Notes: generated by a model from the letters alone, not told the origin. 64,000 nucleotides of DNA from Panorpa germanica (GCA_963678705.1 OY783203.1:3348001-3412000), one strand, 5' to 3'. Positions 36,701 through 50,299 are shown, counted from the stretch's first letter. Numbers and translations are program-made.

Positions 36701-38630
36701 TAACAATTCTTATTATTCATTTGCCTAACATCACTTTTCTTCTTTCTCGACAAGAATGTACAGCAAATTTATAACTTTTGATAATCGAAAAAAAGCTTTT
36801 TACCTTTTTCCATCATCTTTTAATATACGTTTTACATATTTTGTTTGATACTAAAGCACATACAATTATTCAACTTTAATTAGATTATGATATATTGGTA
36901 AACTCATGACAAAAAATTACAAAAAGTGTTAAACACATACCAGTGCTAAATCTAAAAGCATTTCCCAGACTTTTTCCTCTGGAATTTCATGAACTGTTTG
37001 TGTGTAATTTTCCAAACTAGTTCCACACAACTCCATTTGCATGTAAATTAAATCACCCTGTTCCCAAGCATGATGAAACCGTACACAGTTATTGTGCGGC
37101 GGAATCTGTTCAAAACGTCGCACTTCATCCAACCGAGCCTGTAATAAATATATTCACAATAATTTATTTCTATTTCAAGACTTTTCAATAAAAGCTTATT
37201 GCAAATATTACTCTGCGAGTCTTTTTAACTGCGTATAATTTTCCATCTTCTTTGCTGCGGACTTTGAAAACTTCGCCAAATGATCCTTCTCCGATCTTGC
37301 TTATGTTTTCATAACACTGTTCAAAGTATGGTAGTGAGTCGCTATCATCATACAGGTGACTCAGATTACACACTATAAAATAAAATTGCATTATAATTAA
37401 AAAATTGCAGTTAATACGTAATATTCTTTATCATATTTCTAGTGTACATTGTAATACTTTATGATTTTATATTATTCTAATGTACTGCTACATTAACATT
37501 TTAAAATTAAAGCATAGGCATATAATGTTTTCTAATAAATGGGATAATTAAAGTATCTTTAAAATATTGGTATTGTAAATTTGAATAATTTGGTCGGTAA
37601 CCAGTCGCAATTTATTTTATAAAATAACATAATATATAATATTTAATCTAAAAATGTCGACATATTGCTAAGATTGTCGAATTGTAAAGATATTTTAACA
37701 ACCCCTTAATCTTTAAAAGAGACTTCTTCATATTTTATAATCCTTAAAAAGGTATTCCTAAAAAGTATTATAATCTTAGTGGATCATGATTTCAAATTTT
37801 TAATTCAGTAGTTACTAACAAACCATAGTGTAAATGATTCAAATGTTTCATATACTTATACCAATAAATTAAAATTACTTTATAATAAATACCGTTATTA
37901 TTTGTAAATGAAATCTCCTTTGCTTTCAGCGGCCTCGGTCCAAATAAACTGCAACGGGGTCGTTTCTTCAGGTTAAGTTTCGGTGGACGCGGCCCAGGCC
38001 TGTTATGGCTATTTGCCTAAAATTCAATTTCATAAATATATATATATATACATACAAATCTACATGAATATGGAATATCAAATAATAATTATACCTATAC
38101 CCTGTAAATATTATTAATACTAAAGTAATGCATTTTTAAGAAGCCAAAATGATAAAAAAATATATACAAAGATTCAAAAATTGATCCTGACTAAGATGAG
38201 TGAGGCAACGACGAAGTTGGTTGCTTAGTGTTTCTGAGTTTAATTTTCAAACTGGCATATTTTATTTTATTTAAAAGATTGATATAGAAAGACATTGATT
38301 ATATGTTGCCAATATATATGATACAACATAGATTGTTGCACGTATACTGTAACAGAAACACTTTAATTGTTTTAAACTGAAGACTTTAAAAGTTGAACTT
38401 GAAACGTCAACTTATTTATTAGTAACAGACTGAAACGGATGGATCAATTTTGAGTTAAATATATTACCTCTTGTGAATATGAACAATAATTTATATTTGA
38501 GTTTCTTGTTTGAAATTATTTTATATGATGCTAATAGTAAGTGATAAGTGACAGTAACTATATATATTACCTTTTTGGTTGAATATGTCAATTTAGAATT
38601 TGATATAGGAGATGATGTACATGAAGACAT
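33800..38630 (-). CDS. Myt1: Membrane-associated Cdk1-inhibitory kinase Myt1 (PKMYT1)
   Basis: Wee-family kinase that phosphorylates Cdk1 on Thr14/Tyr15 at Golgi/ER membranes and holds G2. Nine exons: 38571-38630, 37893-38016, 37212-37372, 36941-37138, 36229-36351, 35934-36132, 35257-35402 (or to 35240), 34662-34960 (or from 34955), 33800-34037; 515 or 519 aa, near the human 499. Kinase motifs: glycine loop [12 protein letters not shown] lysine, catalytic [23 protein letters not shown] rather than the DLG of Wee1, and the C-terminal membrane and tail region, favour Myt1 over Wee1. A moderately hydrophobic stretch ([18 protein letters not shown]) follows the kinase. The extreme C-terminus [14 protein letters not shown] carries a K/R-x-L-like cyclin-docking motif, as human Myt1 does at the same place. 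A two-codon upstream ORF (ATG GAA TAA) begins 10 nt before the chosen start. Head-to-head with GlcT. Confidence 0.94.
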
Positions 38631-39921
38631 TTTATTCCATTCTGCAAATAAAAAGAAAAATCATATGCCTATTTTTCGAGTTTTTAATAAGTTTACTTTA
38701 CTTTATGACAGAAACAACAATTAAGATAATAAATATTTTGGAGATTACTACCAACAGCATGCACAAATTTTATGTCAACACTGAGCTGTTCATGTCAAAC
38801 AGAAAAGAAGTAATAATATATTTATTTGTTATATTAAGACAAGACAATTAAAGAAGTAATTATTCTATTTTGACTTTAGAAATTCTAACCTCAATTTTGC
38901 ATTGAGAAAATCGTTAGGTTCACTACTTATTAAACAAGTAACATTTGTCCATAAGAATTCACTGAACTTCATTACTCCCACCATTGCACTGAATTCACTG
39001 AATTACTCCACTGATACTGCACTGTACTGCACTGATAATGTTCAAATACATATCAGAGATAATATTCTTTAGTGGTGCCTGCTGTAACCAAGGCTGTGAT
39101 TTGCTGTGACTAAAGTACACTAAACAGTATTTTATTCATTGTAACGCTACGTCCATATATGGGTTGATCTGGATGTACCTGTATTCGTTCTCTTTGCTGT
39201 TAATTATTGATCTGTTAATTATTTTATTTTTTAAATTTGGTTGTTTACTTTTTTAGATAAGAAAACTAAATTCATCTGGCAACACTCTTGTTATATCTAC
39301 CCATCCAATATCTACTACCTCTGATGAATATATATACATACATATATATAAGAAAACTATTGCTGTCATAGTTCAGTATGGCGAACGTTTAAAAGCTGTC
39401 AAAAACGAATTTTTTGAAAGTCAATTATTTATAGTAAATCATTAAATAAAATAATCAGCTGTGTCAAATTTTTAACCTTTAAGTTATTATCTGTGAAATA
39501 AAACAATTTTTTTAAAGAACTGCAATTTTTTCCGGTGACCGCGGAATAGCTTATCTGTGAAATAATATATTCTGTGGTAATATTGTTAACATTTCGGAAT
39601 GTTAGTAGTTGAAAAGTACTTAAATATGTGTTCATTTATATATGTAATATTTTTTTGGAGATGTTTTCCTTGAAAATTATTGATATATCTTACATTATTT
39701 CCTGTTGGCTTTTTATGATATTTCTCTATACATTATTAATTAAAAAAAGTCAGTGTTATATTAAATTCCGAACGCAAACCAGGATAACCACGAGTTATAT
39801 TTTTATACATAAAGAGTGACAGTTTGTTTTGACGGTATATTACCGTGCAAGAAAGTGATACATATTCTTAACTAAATTATTTAAACTAATTATTTACTTA
39901 AATGGCACAAAAACATCGAAT
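38631..39921. promoter_or_regulatory. Divergent Myt1/GlcT intergenic promoter region
   Basis: The start codons of Myt1 (minus) and GlcT (plus) are 1.29 kb apart with no gene between, so both promoters must lie here or in unseen 5' UTR introns. Small tandem CACTG..CTGCACTGTACTG words occur at 38980-39040. No TATA box or known factor site can be assigned with confidence; the frames at 38612-38851 and 39628-39819 look random. Confidence 0.55.
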
Positions 39922-42900
39922 ATGGCTCCTATGATTTATACATTATATGGCTTTGCTATCTTTTTTTTTATATTTTGGTGTGGTCAGTGGTTTGTTCATC
40001 TTTTAGCAATCTTTTATGGGTGAGTTATAAACGTGAAATTTATATTTATCTTATTATAAAATTAATTAAAGAATTGAAATCAACAAAGTTTATTTGTAAG
40101 AGTCTAGATTTCAACTTAACCTTAAAATTATATTGTTTGAATTTTCTTATTTGGATACATATATTGTTGTTCACTACTATATTTGAAAACTATCACTAAA
40201 GACAGCAATATAGTAATTTATACAAATAAGTAGAATTAATGTAAAAGAATCTAATACGATTTTAGTATAAATAAATATTGAAAACTATAATATTTTTTTT
40301 TATATTTTCAGAAAATGGAAATTACATAAAAAATTAACCCAACAAACCAGTGAAGTTCCATTTCCTGGTATTTCTATATTAAAACCATTAATGGGTGTTG
40401 ACCCTAACTTATTTACAAACCTAGAAACATTTTTTACAATGAATTATCCACTGGTGAGTAATATTCCATTTGATTTAAATCCTCTAATATAAAATTTGAT
40501 AGTAACAACATTTATAGCTAAATAGATGATATAATAAAAGGCATTTATGATAAGAGTATGAGTGAGCTGCGAGTAATGTTAAATTTTCCATTGCATTGAA
40601 CAATCGATAGTGATAACACTATTGATATAATAACACTTAGAAATACTCGATGTATATATAGGTATAAATAAATTAAAAATCTCTTACGTCGTTTGCTATA
40701 CATTTTTAACAATTACACATTTATGGATTATTTGCTTGAAAATAATGAATCGGAGAATATATAAATAATTTACAAATGGAAGAAAAGGCTCAGACAATAT
40801 ACAAATAGTTAACACGAATAATTCTATAATTTTAAATATTTGAAAATTTCAAGGAGTTATTTATTTACTATTTAAAATATCGTATTCCGGCTTGTTTTAT
40901 TAATCTTAGAGCCAGAAACTATTATATGTACATATTATATTTATCGGTCTACTTATTATATCATCTTAACTGCATTTTTTGCATTTTATTTTATGTTATT
41001 CATCCCGAAAATATGTAATATATCTATTAGTAATATCTAATGAATACTTAATTATAAACAAAATATTGTTATTAAACTTTAAATAATGAAAGCAAGATAC
41101 CTTTTCTTATACACATCCTACGTGTTTTTTTTTTATTAAAACATAACATTATTCCATTTTTATATGAATCATTTTATTTATTTTATAAATAAAATATTTT
41201 AAATATTTTATAATTATTTGGTTTCATATATATAGATAATATTTTGTTTAACACGTTATCTACCAAGAAAGTTGCTTTGGGTATCAAAACTTGTATTGAG
41301 GAATAGAATCAAATTTCTTTAAATTTAAATTTGAAAATAAACTTTATTAGATTTGGGCAAGAAACTAATCCATTGTATGTAGGTTGATTTAATTATGAGT
41401 TAAAAATTGTAATGCGAAGAGGCATAAACATTTAATAAAAACAGAATAGAACAGTATGAGATACTTCCTAGTCATCAATATCCGCCTTACGAGATATCTC
41501 GTTGTCGGCAGTGAACCGAAAGAAAGTTGCATATTGATTGCAGGTTGCAATCGAGTTTTTTTAAATATCGACAAATCTGTAGAATATTATATAATAAAGA
41601 CATTCCTAAATAAAAATAAATTAAAATTAAATTAAAACTGACGGAACAAGATCGTTAAAAATAATGTTGTTCTTATTAACTTTAATTTCGATCGAAACGA
41701 GATTATTTGGATATTGTTTTTATAAGTATAAAGAACATTGTTGACAAAAAATTACATAAATCATATCAAATCTGTTATAAATACATTTGTCACGGTGGTT
41801 ATTACCCCAAAATGTATTGCAAATTTCTCGACACGACACTATAAACTCTAGATAGGAAATCTACAGATCTTTTCTCACGATGAAATTATGTAAAAAAAAA
41901 TAAACTTTTGTTGTTGAGGTTCTATTTAAATCTTGCTCATCGTTCTATACAATCCCTCTCCCTTCCCTTTTTTTAATTTAATACGATAAATTCGATACGT
42001 CTGATCTATGGACGCTTAACATAATGAATCATTCTGATTACTTAGGAAGTTATAACAAAAGTCCTGAAGTTAGGAAATTATAACAAAAAATTATAGCGTG
42101 TATTTTTAACTTTAAAATAATAAAAAATTAATTTTGTAGCTGTTAACATAATTAGTCATGGAACTCGCATTCCCTTAATTTGACGTTAAATATCGGCTGA
42201 CTATGTAATTATAGTTAGAATTTTTGAAGTGCGTTTGATAATAACAATTTATTATCATGACAATGTAACAATATTAAACAATAAAGATAAAATGAGATAT
42301 GTTTGAAGCAATAACCCATAGATAAAATAATTGACTCTTACTACGAGTATTTTTAAATGTTTGACACATAGTTCATTAATTAATGTCTGTTAATCATCGT
42401 AAACACATTCGCATGAGTAATGTGCAATTGATGCAGATGACTAGACATGCGATTATGAAACCTCACTTACTAGTACGAGTTTATTACTCATAACTTCCTA
42501 AAATTTATTGAGTTTTTTGAGAAGAGATTAAACCAATGGACGCGATAATAGTTTTATATGATTCTTAAAACCATTATTTAAATAAAAATAATACATAACC
42601 AAAAAATCTTATTGTAAAAGCAAAGAAATGCGATCCTTCCTTTTTTATTTCATTTCTGGACCATTGGAAATATAGATTTATAATTTATATAAATTTATTT
42701 TAAAATGAAGATCTACCTCATTTATTAGTCACTGAAATTTATTTAGTATTTACTGGTTTACCGTATAGGTCAACGATTGCTATTTTAATGCTCGTATATC
42801 AAGTAACGAGAAGACAAGATTAATTTTATTTTGTTTGTTTCAGTATGAGCTTATATTTTGTGTGGAGGACGAAAGCGATCCTGCAATAATGCTAGTCAAA

Positions 42901-45900
42901 AGGCTTATGGAGAAGTATCCAAATGTAGATGCATATTTATTTACAGGTAATAAATACAATTATACTAAAAAGTTTATAGTTTTAGAATTTGGCCACAACG
43001 TCTGTCAATAGTGCATGCTAAATTGTGCACTATTTGATAAATGTATTTACATTTTACATCAACGTGACCCTATAGTTTCAATTATATATTTTTTTAATTT
43101 ATGCAATGGCGGATTTTACACTTATGGAACTCGAGTTGCAGGGCTAACACTTGCCATTATTTTTAAAATTCTCAAGTGATGATCATTTTTAAACCACCTC
43201 AGATTTCATTCAATCCAGTGTAATTTTCAAGTAAAGTAACCTTTTTGCGACATCTCAGTGCAAAGCAAAAATTCAGCGGAGGGTTACCTATATTTTGTCT
43301 TTTAATTACTCACAGTTGTAAGTTATTACATATGGACGTATGGTTTTATATAAAAAAGAGTTGGCAGTTACTGTTCTAAGTACATCTGTTGAACATTATT
43401 TAAAGGTCAATGCGGCGTGTAACAAATTATGGGATAATTTTGTTTTGACATATTTTGTAGTCACTTAAAAAAAGTCATCGAGTACATTCTTGTAATTTAA
43501 TGTTTTTGTCGTCAAGCTTATCATATATTTAGCATACATTACATTCTTAAAATGCCGCCATACATAAATTACGTCACAAAAATTCATAATCCTTTTTCAG
43601 GAATTAAAGAATCGAATAAAAAATAAAGTAACTTTATAATTTGTTTTTGGACCAAATTTAGAGTTTTTTAAATTACATATTATGTACTGATTTTCGTTTC
43701 AGTAAAACGTTACATTTATTTTAGATAATATCCATGTTTTGTGTTTAGTTGGTGTATTCCTTTAATGAAGTTTTGTTCTATTTCAAGAATCATGTGACTT
43801 AACTTTAGAGATACGACGTTTCTTATAAATTTTAATATTAAATTAAAGTCAAGATATCATATGTATGCATGAATCATTGTAACCTTAGACAATGTTGCGT
43901 CTGACGTCTGACATGCGGTGTGCTCGTACAAATGATACTGCAAATGCAAATGAAATTACAACGAACATGTATACTCGTACATGATTAGAACCGGATTAGA
44001 TTACACCAGTAACGGTTTACGATCATGAGATATAAATGTCAACCAATTAGAAGAGAGACTATTACTGTGTAATTTTTAATATGTGTAAAGTAAAATATCG
44101 CGATAAATATATGTGATATGCATTATTTATGATTGAATTATTGTTGAATACTATAAGTTAGGATATTTTTAATAAGAATATATCAGATATCAGTTTACCA
44201 GGTTATCTTTATTATCACGCATGTTCGTTCCATGGTATTTGAATCGATTTATATCAATATCGAGATAAGCATGAAACAATAGAAAGTAAACTCGAGCGCT
44301 GAGTGCGGAGCACGGGCATCAGTATCCAGTAACTTGCATCATCCGCGACCTTCTCTATTTGTTAGACATGCTCATGCAGAATATTTATAAAGTCCTTGTA
44401 CATTTCTTAATACGATAATAATTTTAAAGTCTCACAAAATTAGAAACAATTATAAAGGAACATAATTACCTTGAATTTATATTATCTTCAACATTGTTCG
44501 ATATTTTATTTTGAAAGTGGCTATTCCTGAATGCTGTATAAATAATCAAAAATCGAAATTCTTTACGATTATATTTTAAATAAATTTTATGTTTATTACT
44601 AATTTAATAGCGTAATAACTACATATGTTTTACTTTTAATAAATAAGGAATTTGTTTTTAAATATTTAACTACAGTAATCTCCTTTAATTCGACACGTTC
44701 GTGACGACGGCCACGAATTAGCGACAGTCAATATACTTTTTGAGAGATTTGAGAAAAACAATTGTATTTTGAGATCACTTTTCTGGAATCAAAATAATAT
44801 TATATTTACTTTTACATTTGAAGACAATACATAACAAAATATTATTTTTTATACGAGGTCGCTATTGAAACATTTAAAACACAATAAATTAGGGCTACTA
44901 ATTATGGCGGGTATCCCTCGATGAAAGTATTATATCTTGAGATTGATAGATTGATTGAGATTGTCGTATCCCATCCAAATAATTTCATTAAAAACTGTTG
45001 TGAGTAAAAGATTAGTAGAAACAAAAAGGAATCATTTAAACCCGGTTCGAGCTGCTATACTCGCAAATATTTTAGTGAAACATTAGTAGTGCAAAATATC
45101 GCGCCCACATTACGTAAAATCGAGCACGCAATAACTTCCTGATTATGGTCTAGTCTCTTTTTATTTTATTATCACACAGTACCAGACTAAATTATGTTTT
45201 TTTTTTTAATTTCATTTTTAATGTGTCGTGGTTTCATATATTTAGTCCCCCAAAATGTGACGTTAGTTCGGAGCTCGAGCAATTTGCCTCGACTGCCGTG
45301 CCGATTTTAAATAATTATTTTTTTGTATCAAATGTATATAAAAATGTTTCAGTTAGAATTGATAAAACTCTTACCGCTAGACAATTCCAAATAAGTCAGG
45401 CAGGTTCAAGGTCATAACTGATATAATTATATACTCGTTAATGAACTTTGACGTATCAACGGTTTCTCATATTTGTGCATTAAGTTAAGATCGGCGATTT
45501 TAAAACCAAAATTAGTTCGTTTTTATTCAGGTCAAAAACAGGTTTTTTTTATTTTTCATTAAAAGGTTGTTCGAATTTGTTTTCGTGAACTGTAATTAAT
45601 AAATAATTAATGTATGAGAACTTCTGACTTAAGAACATGTCTCGAGATAAACGATGTTAAAATTTGAGTAATGGGCTTGTGTCCTATGTCTTAATTTTTA
45701 TAAAAGTGTACTATATATTGATAAAGTGGGTTACTAGAACCTCAAATGTCCAATTACTTTTTAATAACTCCTTATATGCTAAGAGATATTAACAATTAAA
45801 AAAGTCGTTTTGTCTCTTTAATTATTAAAGGGATTCAACGTTGTACACATTTCAAATGCATGTGATATCACAACCGCTGCCACCCTCAAAATATCAAATA

Positions 45901-48900
45901 TTATTTACGGCTATTTCAAGGAACAATAAAATTTCAATATTATGTCTGCCGTAACAGGGTTAAATAAAATGAAAACTTATTATTCTTTGACTTGACTTGA
46001 TTATTTCAACTACCAACGACTACAAAACATTACCACAGCACTGACCTACTCAACAAATAACTGACGTTAAAATGCATTCACCTCATACAAATATGGCCGA
46101 CCAGTTCTAGCGGTAAAACTAGAATCCAAATTTTTAATTGCAATATCTCCGTCAACATTTAGATATTTAATAAAATAGACACGCTAATACACACTTATTA
46201 ACATCAATTTCAATCAACAATTGAAAAACCGACCATTAAAAAATGAGGACACAAGCCCATTAAATATGTATATTATTTTTATATGTACGACATTAATTAA
46301 TTTGTAAATTATAAAAATGAACTAAGTTATAGGACTCTAAAACGATACCCATCTATACTCCTAATATTTTACGGATAATTATATTCTACTAGATATACGA
46401 GTCCTTGAGAAAATATGTAAAAATAATTGGCCAAATTATTAGAATAGCACTAATAATTGAAATAGCTTGTAGTAGTTTATCTCTTTCTTAAATGCACTTT
46501 TTAAATAATGTAATTATTTTCCACAGGCGGATCAGATGTTGGGGTTAATCCAAAGATTAATAATATGAATCCAGGTTATGAGACTGCAAAACATGAATTA
46601 GTTTTAATTTCAGATAGTGGAATTAGAAGTAAGTATATGGAACATACATTTAAAACATTTATTTTTGTTTTTTTTTTTACAAAATTCTAATTTTGTCTGT
46701 ATTTTTAGTGAAAGAAGACACATTATTTGATATGGTGCGATATATGACTGATAGAGTTGGTCTCGTGCATCAAATGCCATTTGCTTGTGATAGAGAAGGA
46801 TTTGCAGCTACTTTTGAAAAGGTAAAATATCACCGTTCTTGTGTACATGTGATAAATGTTAAGTGGTAAATTGTAAATTTAAAGGACATATTTTCTAAAT
46901 TAAGCTACTTATGCTTGCTTTATGCAAGGTTTGATTAAATTTAAGTAGACTAATTAGAGAAAAGATTCCATTCTATAGTTTGGGGCTCCATATTTTCCGA
47001 TTTTGCGCATTTACTGGCTAACAAATGGCACTTCTATTTCTCATTGTCACGTCTAGTGTACTTCTACATAAAATATAAAATTTTAGCAAGTGTTTCATCT
47101 GCCATACATATTCCATTCTCACCGCAGCTAGTCAAATACAGAATTATAATCTAAATAAAACAAAGAGGCACATTTTAGATTTTAATGTTAGCATATTAAT
47201 GTAATTAGTCACGGCCAATCTGAGGTGTCGGACTCTGAATTAACGTACCTGAGCTTTGAAGCGTTCATGCTTCAATGACATCGGTCACCTGTTTTCGATA
47301 AACGATAATGGAATATTAAAATTCACATGAGTATTTCAATTTTCATGGAATCATTTTTTTAATTATTTGACAAAATAGGGAAAGTCCAATAAGATAAGAT
47401 AAATTAAGATAATTGTTAGTTAATCAATAAGTTAATAAGAAATATTATATCAATAGTTATTACCTTATATTTTGTATAAGTTTAAAACAAAGCGTAACCT
47501 CGAATAAATAAGATAAAATGGTTTTATCGATAATTATCTATCGAACGTTATTGTATCTAGGCAACGAAATATTCTTATCGACATTTCATAGATAAAACTT
47601 TTAATTGCTATTAATATTCTTCTGCTATTGTTTTTTTATATGCTTGTTGCATACATCACAGTTATCTATATAGATCAGTTCATGATGAGTCAATGCTCGT
47701 AGAAATCTTGTTTCATCTAGATCTGAGATTGTACTCAAACTGCTTTTTTTAAATTTTTTTAACATCTGCTTATTTCTGATAATGGTGCAGTTCTTTTGGT
47801 GTGCAGGCCTCGTATATATAGACGACACCGCGTTCTATCACATTTTATATAGATCGAGGTCTCATATTCAGTTATTTATATATAAATAAAGTACACCACT
47901 GCCTAATAAATTTGTGATTATGCAGTGCATATTAAATGTTATTTAAAAGTGATATTTACAATAGTCGTGTATATTTATCATGACATTATTATATAAAGTT
48001 AGTATTCTGAGGATCAAAAATGTTGTCAACTTTTTATCTTAGACACGGATAGTATTGCTTACTGTAATCTAACAAGGTTATGTAACTAGGTTATGATAAT
48101 AAAGGTAGCTTACAAAATAACTCCACAAATTTGAAGTCAATTCAAAACGTGTTATATTTTTTTAGATAAACAGATAAATATTTGTTCGTTTTCGATGAAA
48201 GGATGTGAGTACAACCACACCTATTGAATGTTCCTATTGAATGAATGTATATTCAAATATCTTACTTTTTCTTATCTTGTTAGTACATTTTAGGAAACAA
48301 TCAATTTGGAAAGTCTGAATATTTGTTGAGTGTACATATCTAAGAGTTTTATTTTATTCTTAGAATTTTTCTTTGTCTTGCAATTATGGCTTCATAGAAT
48401 AAGTACTAGAAGTAAATAGAAAAAGATATAGTACTTTCAAAAGAAGTTACTTAACATCTGAAAATAAAAATGCAAAAAACTATACATCATTACGTTAATC
48501 TTCTAAAATAAAGAAAAGTCTGAATTAGATTTATGAGTATTTATGTGCATTATTACAAATTATATTAAAACCAATATAATTTCTCGTTTTCTCTACATTT
48601 TAATAACGCAAGCACCGTGTCTGCCTAATAATATTTTATAAAGATTATATTTTTCTTTCTTTTACAGATTTTTTTTGGCACCGTACAGGCCAGAATATAT
48701 TTGTCAGCTGATTTATTAGGAATAATTTGTCATACGGGGATGTCAGCCTTAATCAGAAAGTCAATCCTTGATGACGTAGGTGGTTTGAAATCATTTGGCT
48801 GTTACTTAGCTGAAGACTTTTTCCTCGCTAAATCTGTGAGAGATAGTGGCTGGAAAATGAGCATCTGCAGCCAACCTGCACTACAAAATAGTGGAATCTG

Positions 48901-49523
48901 TGATTTAACCAGTTTCCAAGCCAGATTAACACGATGGGCTAAATTAAGAGTGGCTATGCTACCTTGCACTATTCTTCTAGAGCCACTTGCCGAATGTATG
49001 GTGTTGGGGGCTTGTGCTTCCTGGGCTGTTTCCGTATTGTTTGGCTGGGATTCGCTCGTTTTTTATTTAATTCATATTCTAGTTTGGTTTCTAATGGATT
49101 GGATACTCCTATCTATTGTACAGGTAATATTCATATGGCATTGTATTTACTTTACTTTTACGTTGCTTTATAAATGTTTTACACTTATAACACACCGTAG
49201 TGTGTTATCAGTATATGATAACATTCCTGTCATAGACAATGTAAATATTACTAAAAGTCTATGTTGGAATATTTATTTATAAAACTAAAAATTTTTAATT
49301 TGTGTCATTTTAATTTTTAATCTTATCATATATTTCTTTTTAGAATGGATCACTGCCGTTTAATAAATTCGACTTCGTGGTGGGCTGGTTGTTTCGAGAG
49401 TGGTCAGGCCCGTACTTATTTTTGCACGCCTTATGGGACCCTGCTATTAGATGGCGATCGCGGGTTTACAAACTTGCATGGGGCGGTGTCGCTCATGAAC
49501 TTAAACCTAAAATTAAATTCTAA
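39922..49523 (+). CDS. GlcT: Ceramide glucosyltransferase (glucosylceramide synthase)
   Basis: GT21 family enzyme of the Golgi membrane: transfers glucose from UDP-glucose to ceramide, the first step of glycosphingolipid synthesis. Seven exons: 39922-40019, 40312-40453, 42844-42946, 46527-46628, 46709-46821, 48668-49123, 49344-49523; 397 aa against about 394 in human, all phases consistent. N-terminal signal anchor at residues 3-33 ([20 protein letters not shown]). D1 region [10 protein letters not shown]2 region [10 protein letters not shown]3 region [10 protein letters not shown], and the RLTRW version of (Q/R)xxRW are all present, so activity is expected. C-terminal hydrophobic segments lie in exon 6. 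The start is the first ATG before the anchor. Introns 2 and 3 are 2.4 and 3.6 kb and hold repeat remnants. Confidence 0.97.
41248..41525. mobile_element. Possible piggyBac-type MITE remnant (GlcT intron 2)
   Basis: Begins at a TTAA (TTAACACGTTATCTACC...) and near its other end has ACGAGATATCTCGTTGTCGG followed by CAGTGAACC, wording I associate with piggyBac-type short elements in insects. Terminal repeats are badly decayed and no second TTAA can be fixed, so this is tentative. Confidence 0.3.
44672..44720. mobile_element. Possible pogo/Tigger-like element end (GlcT intron 3)
   Basis: ACAGTAATCTCCTTTAATTC, then GACACGTTCGTGACGACGGC, looks like the terminal repeat of a pogo-like element next to a TA. 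No matching inverted end was found within 1 kb, so only a fragment is claimed. Confidence 0.25.
47891..47930. repeat. Dispersed repeat fragment
   Basis: GTACACCACTGCCTAATAAA and TTTGTGATTATGCAGTGCAT match CAACACCGCTACCTAATAAG and TTTATGATTTTGTATGTTCA at 29183-29222 in order. Confidence 0.4.
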
Positions 49524-49627
49524 ATATTTAATAATTAATAATAAAAATGTTCAGAAATTTTGTATATATGTTTGTATGAGGAATGTAATAACTTGTGTGA
49601 TTTAAACATTTTACTATAATATGTATT

Positions 49628-49633
49628 AATAAA
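49628..49633 (+). terminator. GlcT polyadenylation signal
   Basis: AATAAA 105 nt after the GlcT stop codon, followed by a T-rich stretch; good position for the transcript end. Confidence 0.65.
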
Positions 49634-50054
49634 TTATACATATTAAATCTTAGTTTTTCTTTTTTTATTTCTTCTGCTCATAATACGTAATGTGCCTTTT
49701 CTATTATATTGTATATTATTAAACTGTACATATGTGCAATCTATCAAGATAATTCCAGTTCACTCAAAATTGTCACTCTGTCAAATGAGTGATATACTAT
49801 TTTACACATATCGCTCACATGCTAGAAAAGTAACATGTCAAAAATAATCCAATTGAGCAATATATTTCATGGACATGTTCTAGTTTAATGGTGTTCATTA
49901 GGTTGCCTATTATTTTGGTGCAGTTAAAATGTCATCATCATGAGCCATCTGTTGAACAAATAGTGAGTTACATACATTTTTTTTTGCTACTCTTTAATAG
50001 ATGTCGCTAACAGAAGCTTAGATTTTTGAAAAATTATTTTAAATAGTTTAATTT

Positions 50055-50215
50055 AAAATTTTGCCTTTTGTGCAATTTTTCTTAAAATCACGGACATATT
50101 GTTCTAAAAGAAAACAAAAACCTTTCTTTTAAATTTTTTGATGCAATGATGTCGCATGAAAGGCAGAATCTCGTAGATATTTAAAATGTTTTGAGAGAAC
50201 TTTCATCTCCAATAT
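50055..50215. repeat. Diverged outlier copy of the 146-bp unit
   Basis: TTTTGTGCAATTTTTCTTAA..ATCACGGACAT...AAATTTTTTGATGCAATGAT resembles one forward unit of the inverted repeat that begins 430 bp later. It is directly followed by GGCAGAATCTCGTAGATATT TAAAATGT, which is a reverse-orientation unit piece. So a small forward/reverse pair sits outside the main locus. Confidence 0.55.
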
Positions 50216-50239
50216 TGCCGAAATATCATATTTAAACAC

Positions 50240-50299
50240 CTGATCAGCATGCAACTATATATACACAAATAAATGTATATGTGGTTGCATACTGATCAG
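50240..50299. repeat. 60-nt hairpin
   Basis: The 25-nt arms (50240-50264 and 50275-50299) begin CTGATCAGCATGCAAC and end GTTGCATACTGATCAG. They pair with one mismatch and two G-U pairs if transcribed on the plus strand, leaving a 10-nt loop. Size fits a pre-miRNA but also a tiny palindromic element. Confidence 0.6.

Noticed and set aside
33800..38630. Assignment of the kinase as Wee1
   Set aside because: DFG motif, short N-terminal region and the C-terminal tail with a terminal docking motif fit Myt1; Wee1 normally has DLG and a longer N-terminus.
45223..45417. 64-aa plus-strand frame in GlcT intron 3
   Set aside because: No family motif and no splice continuation; slightly GC-richer DNA may be an old repeat but this could not be shown.
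47625..47828. 67-aa minus frame in GlcT intron 5
   Set aside because: Has two Cys-x2-Cys-like residues near its end, but no recognised transposase or gene and no paired exon.
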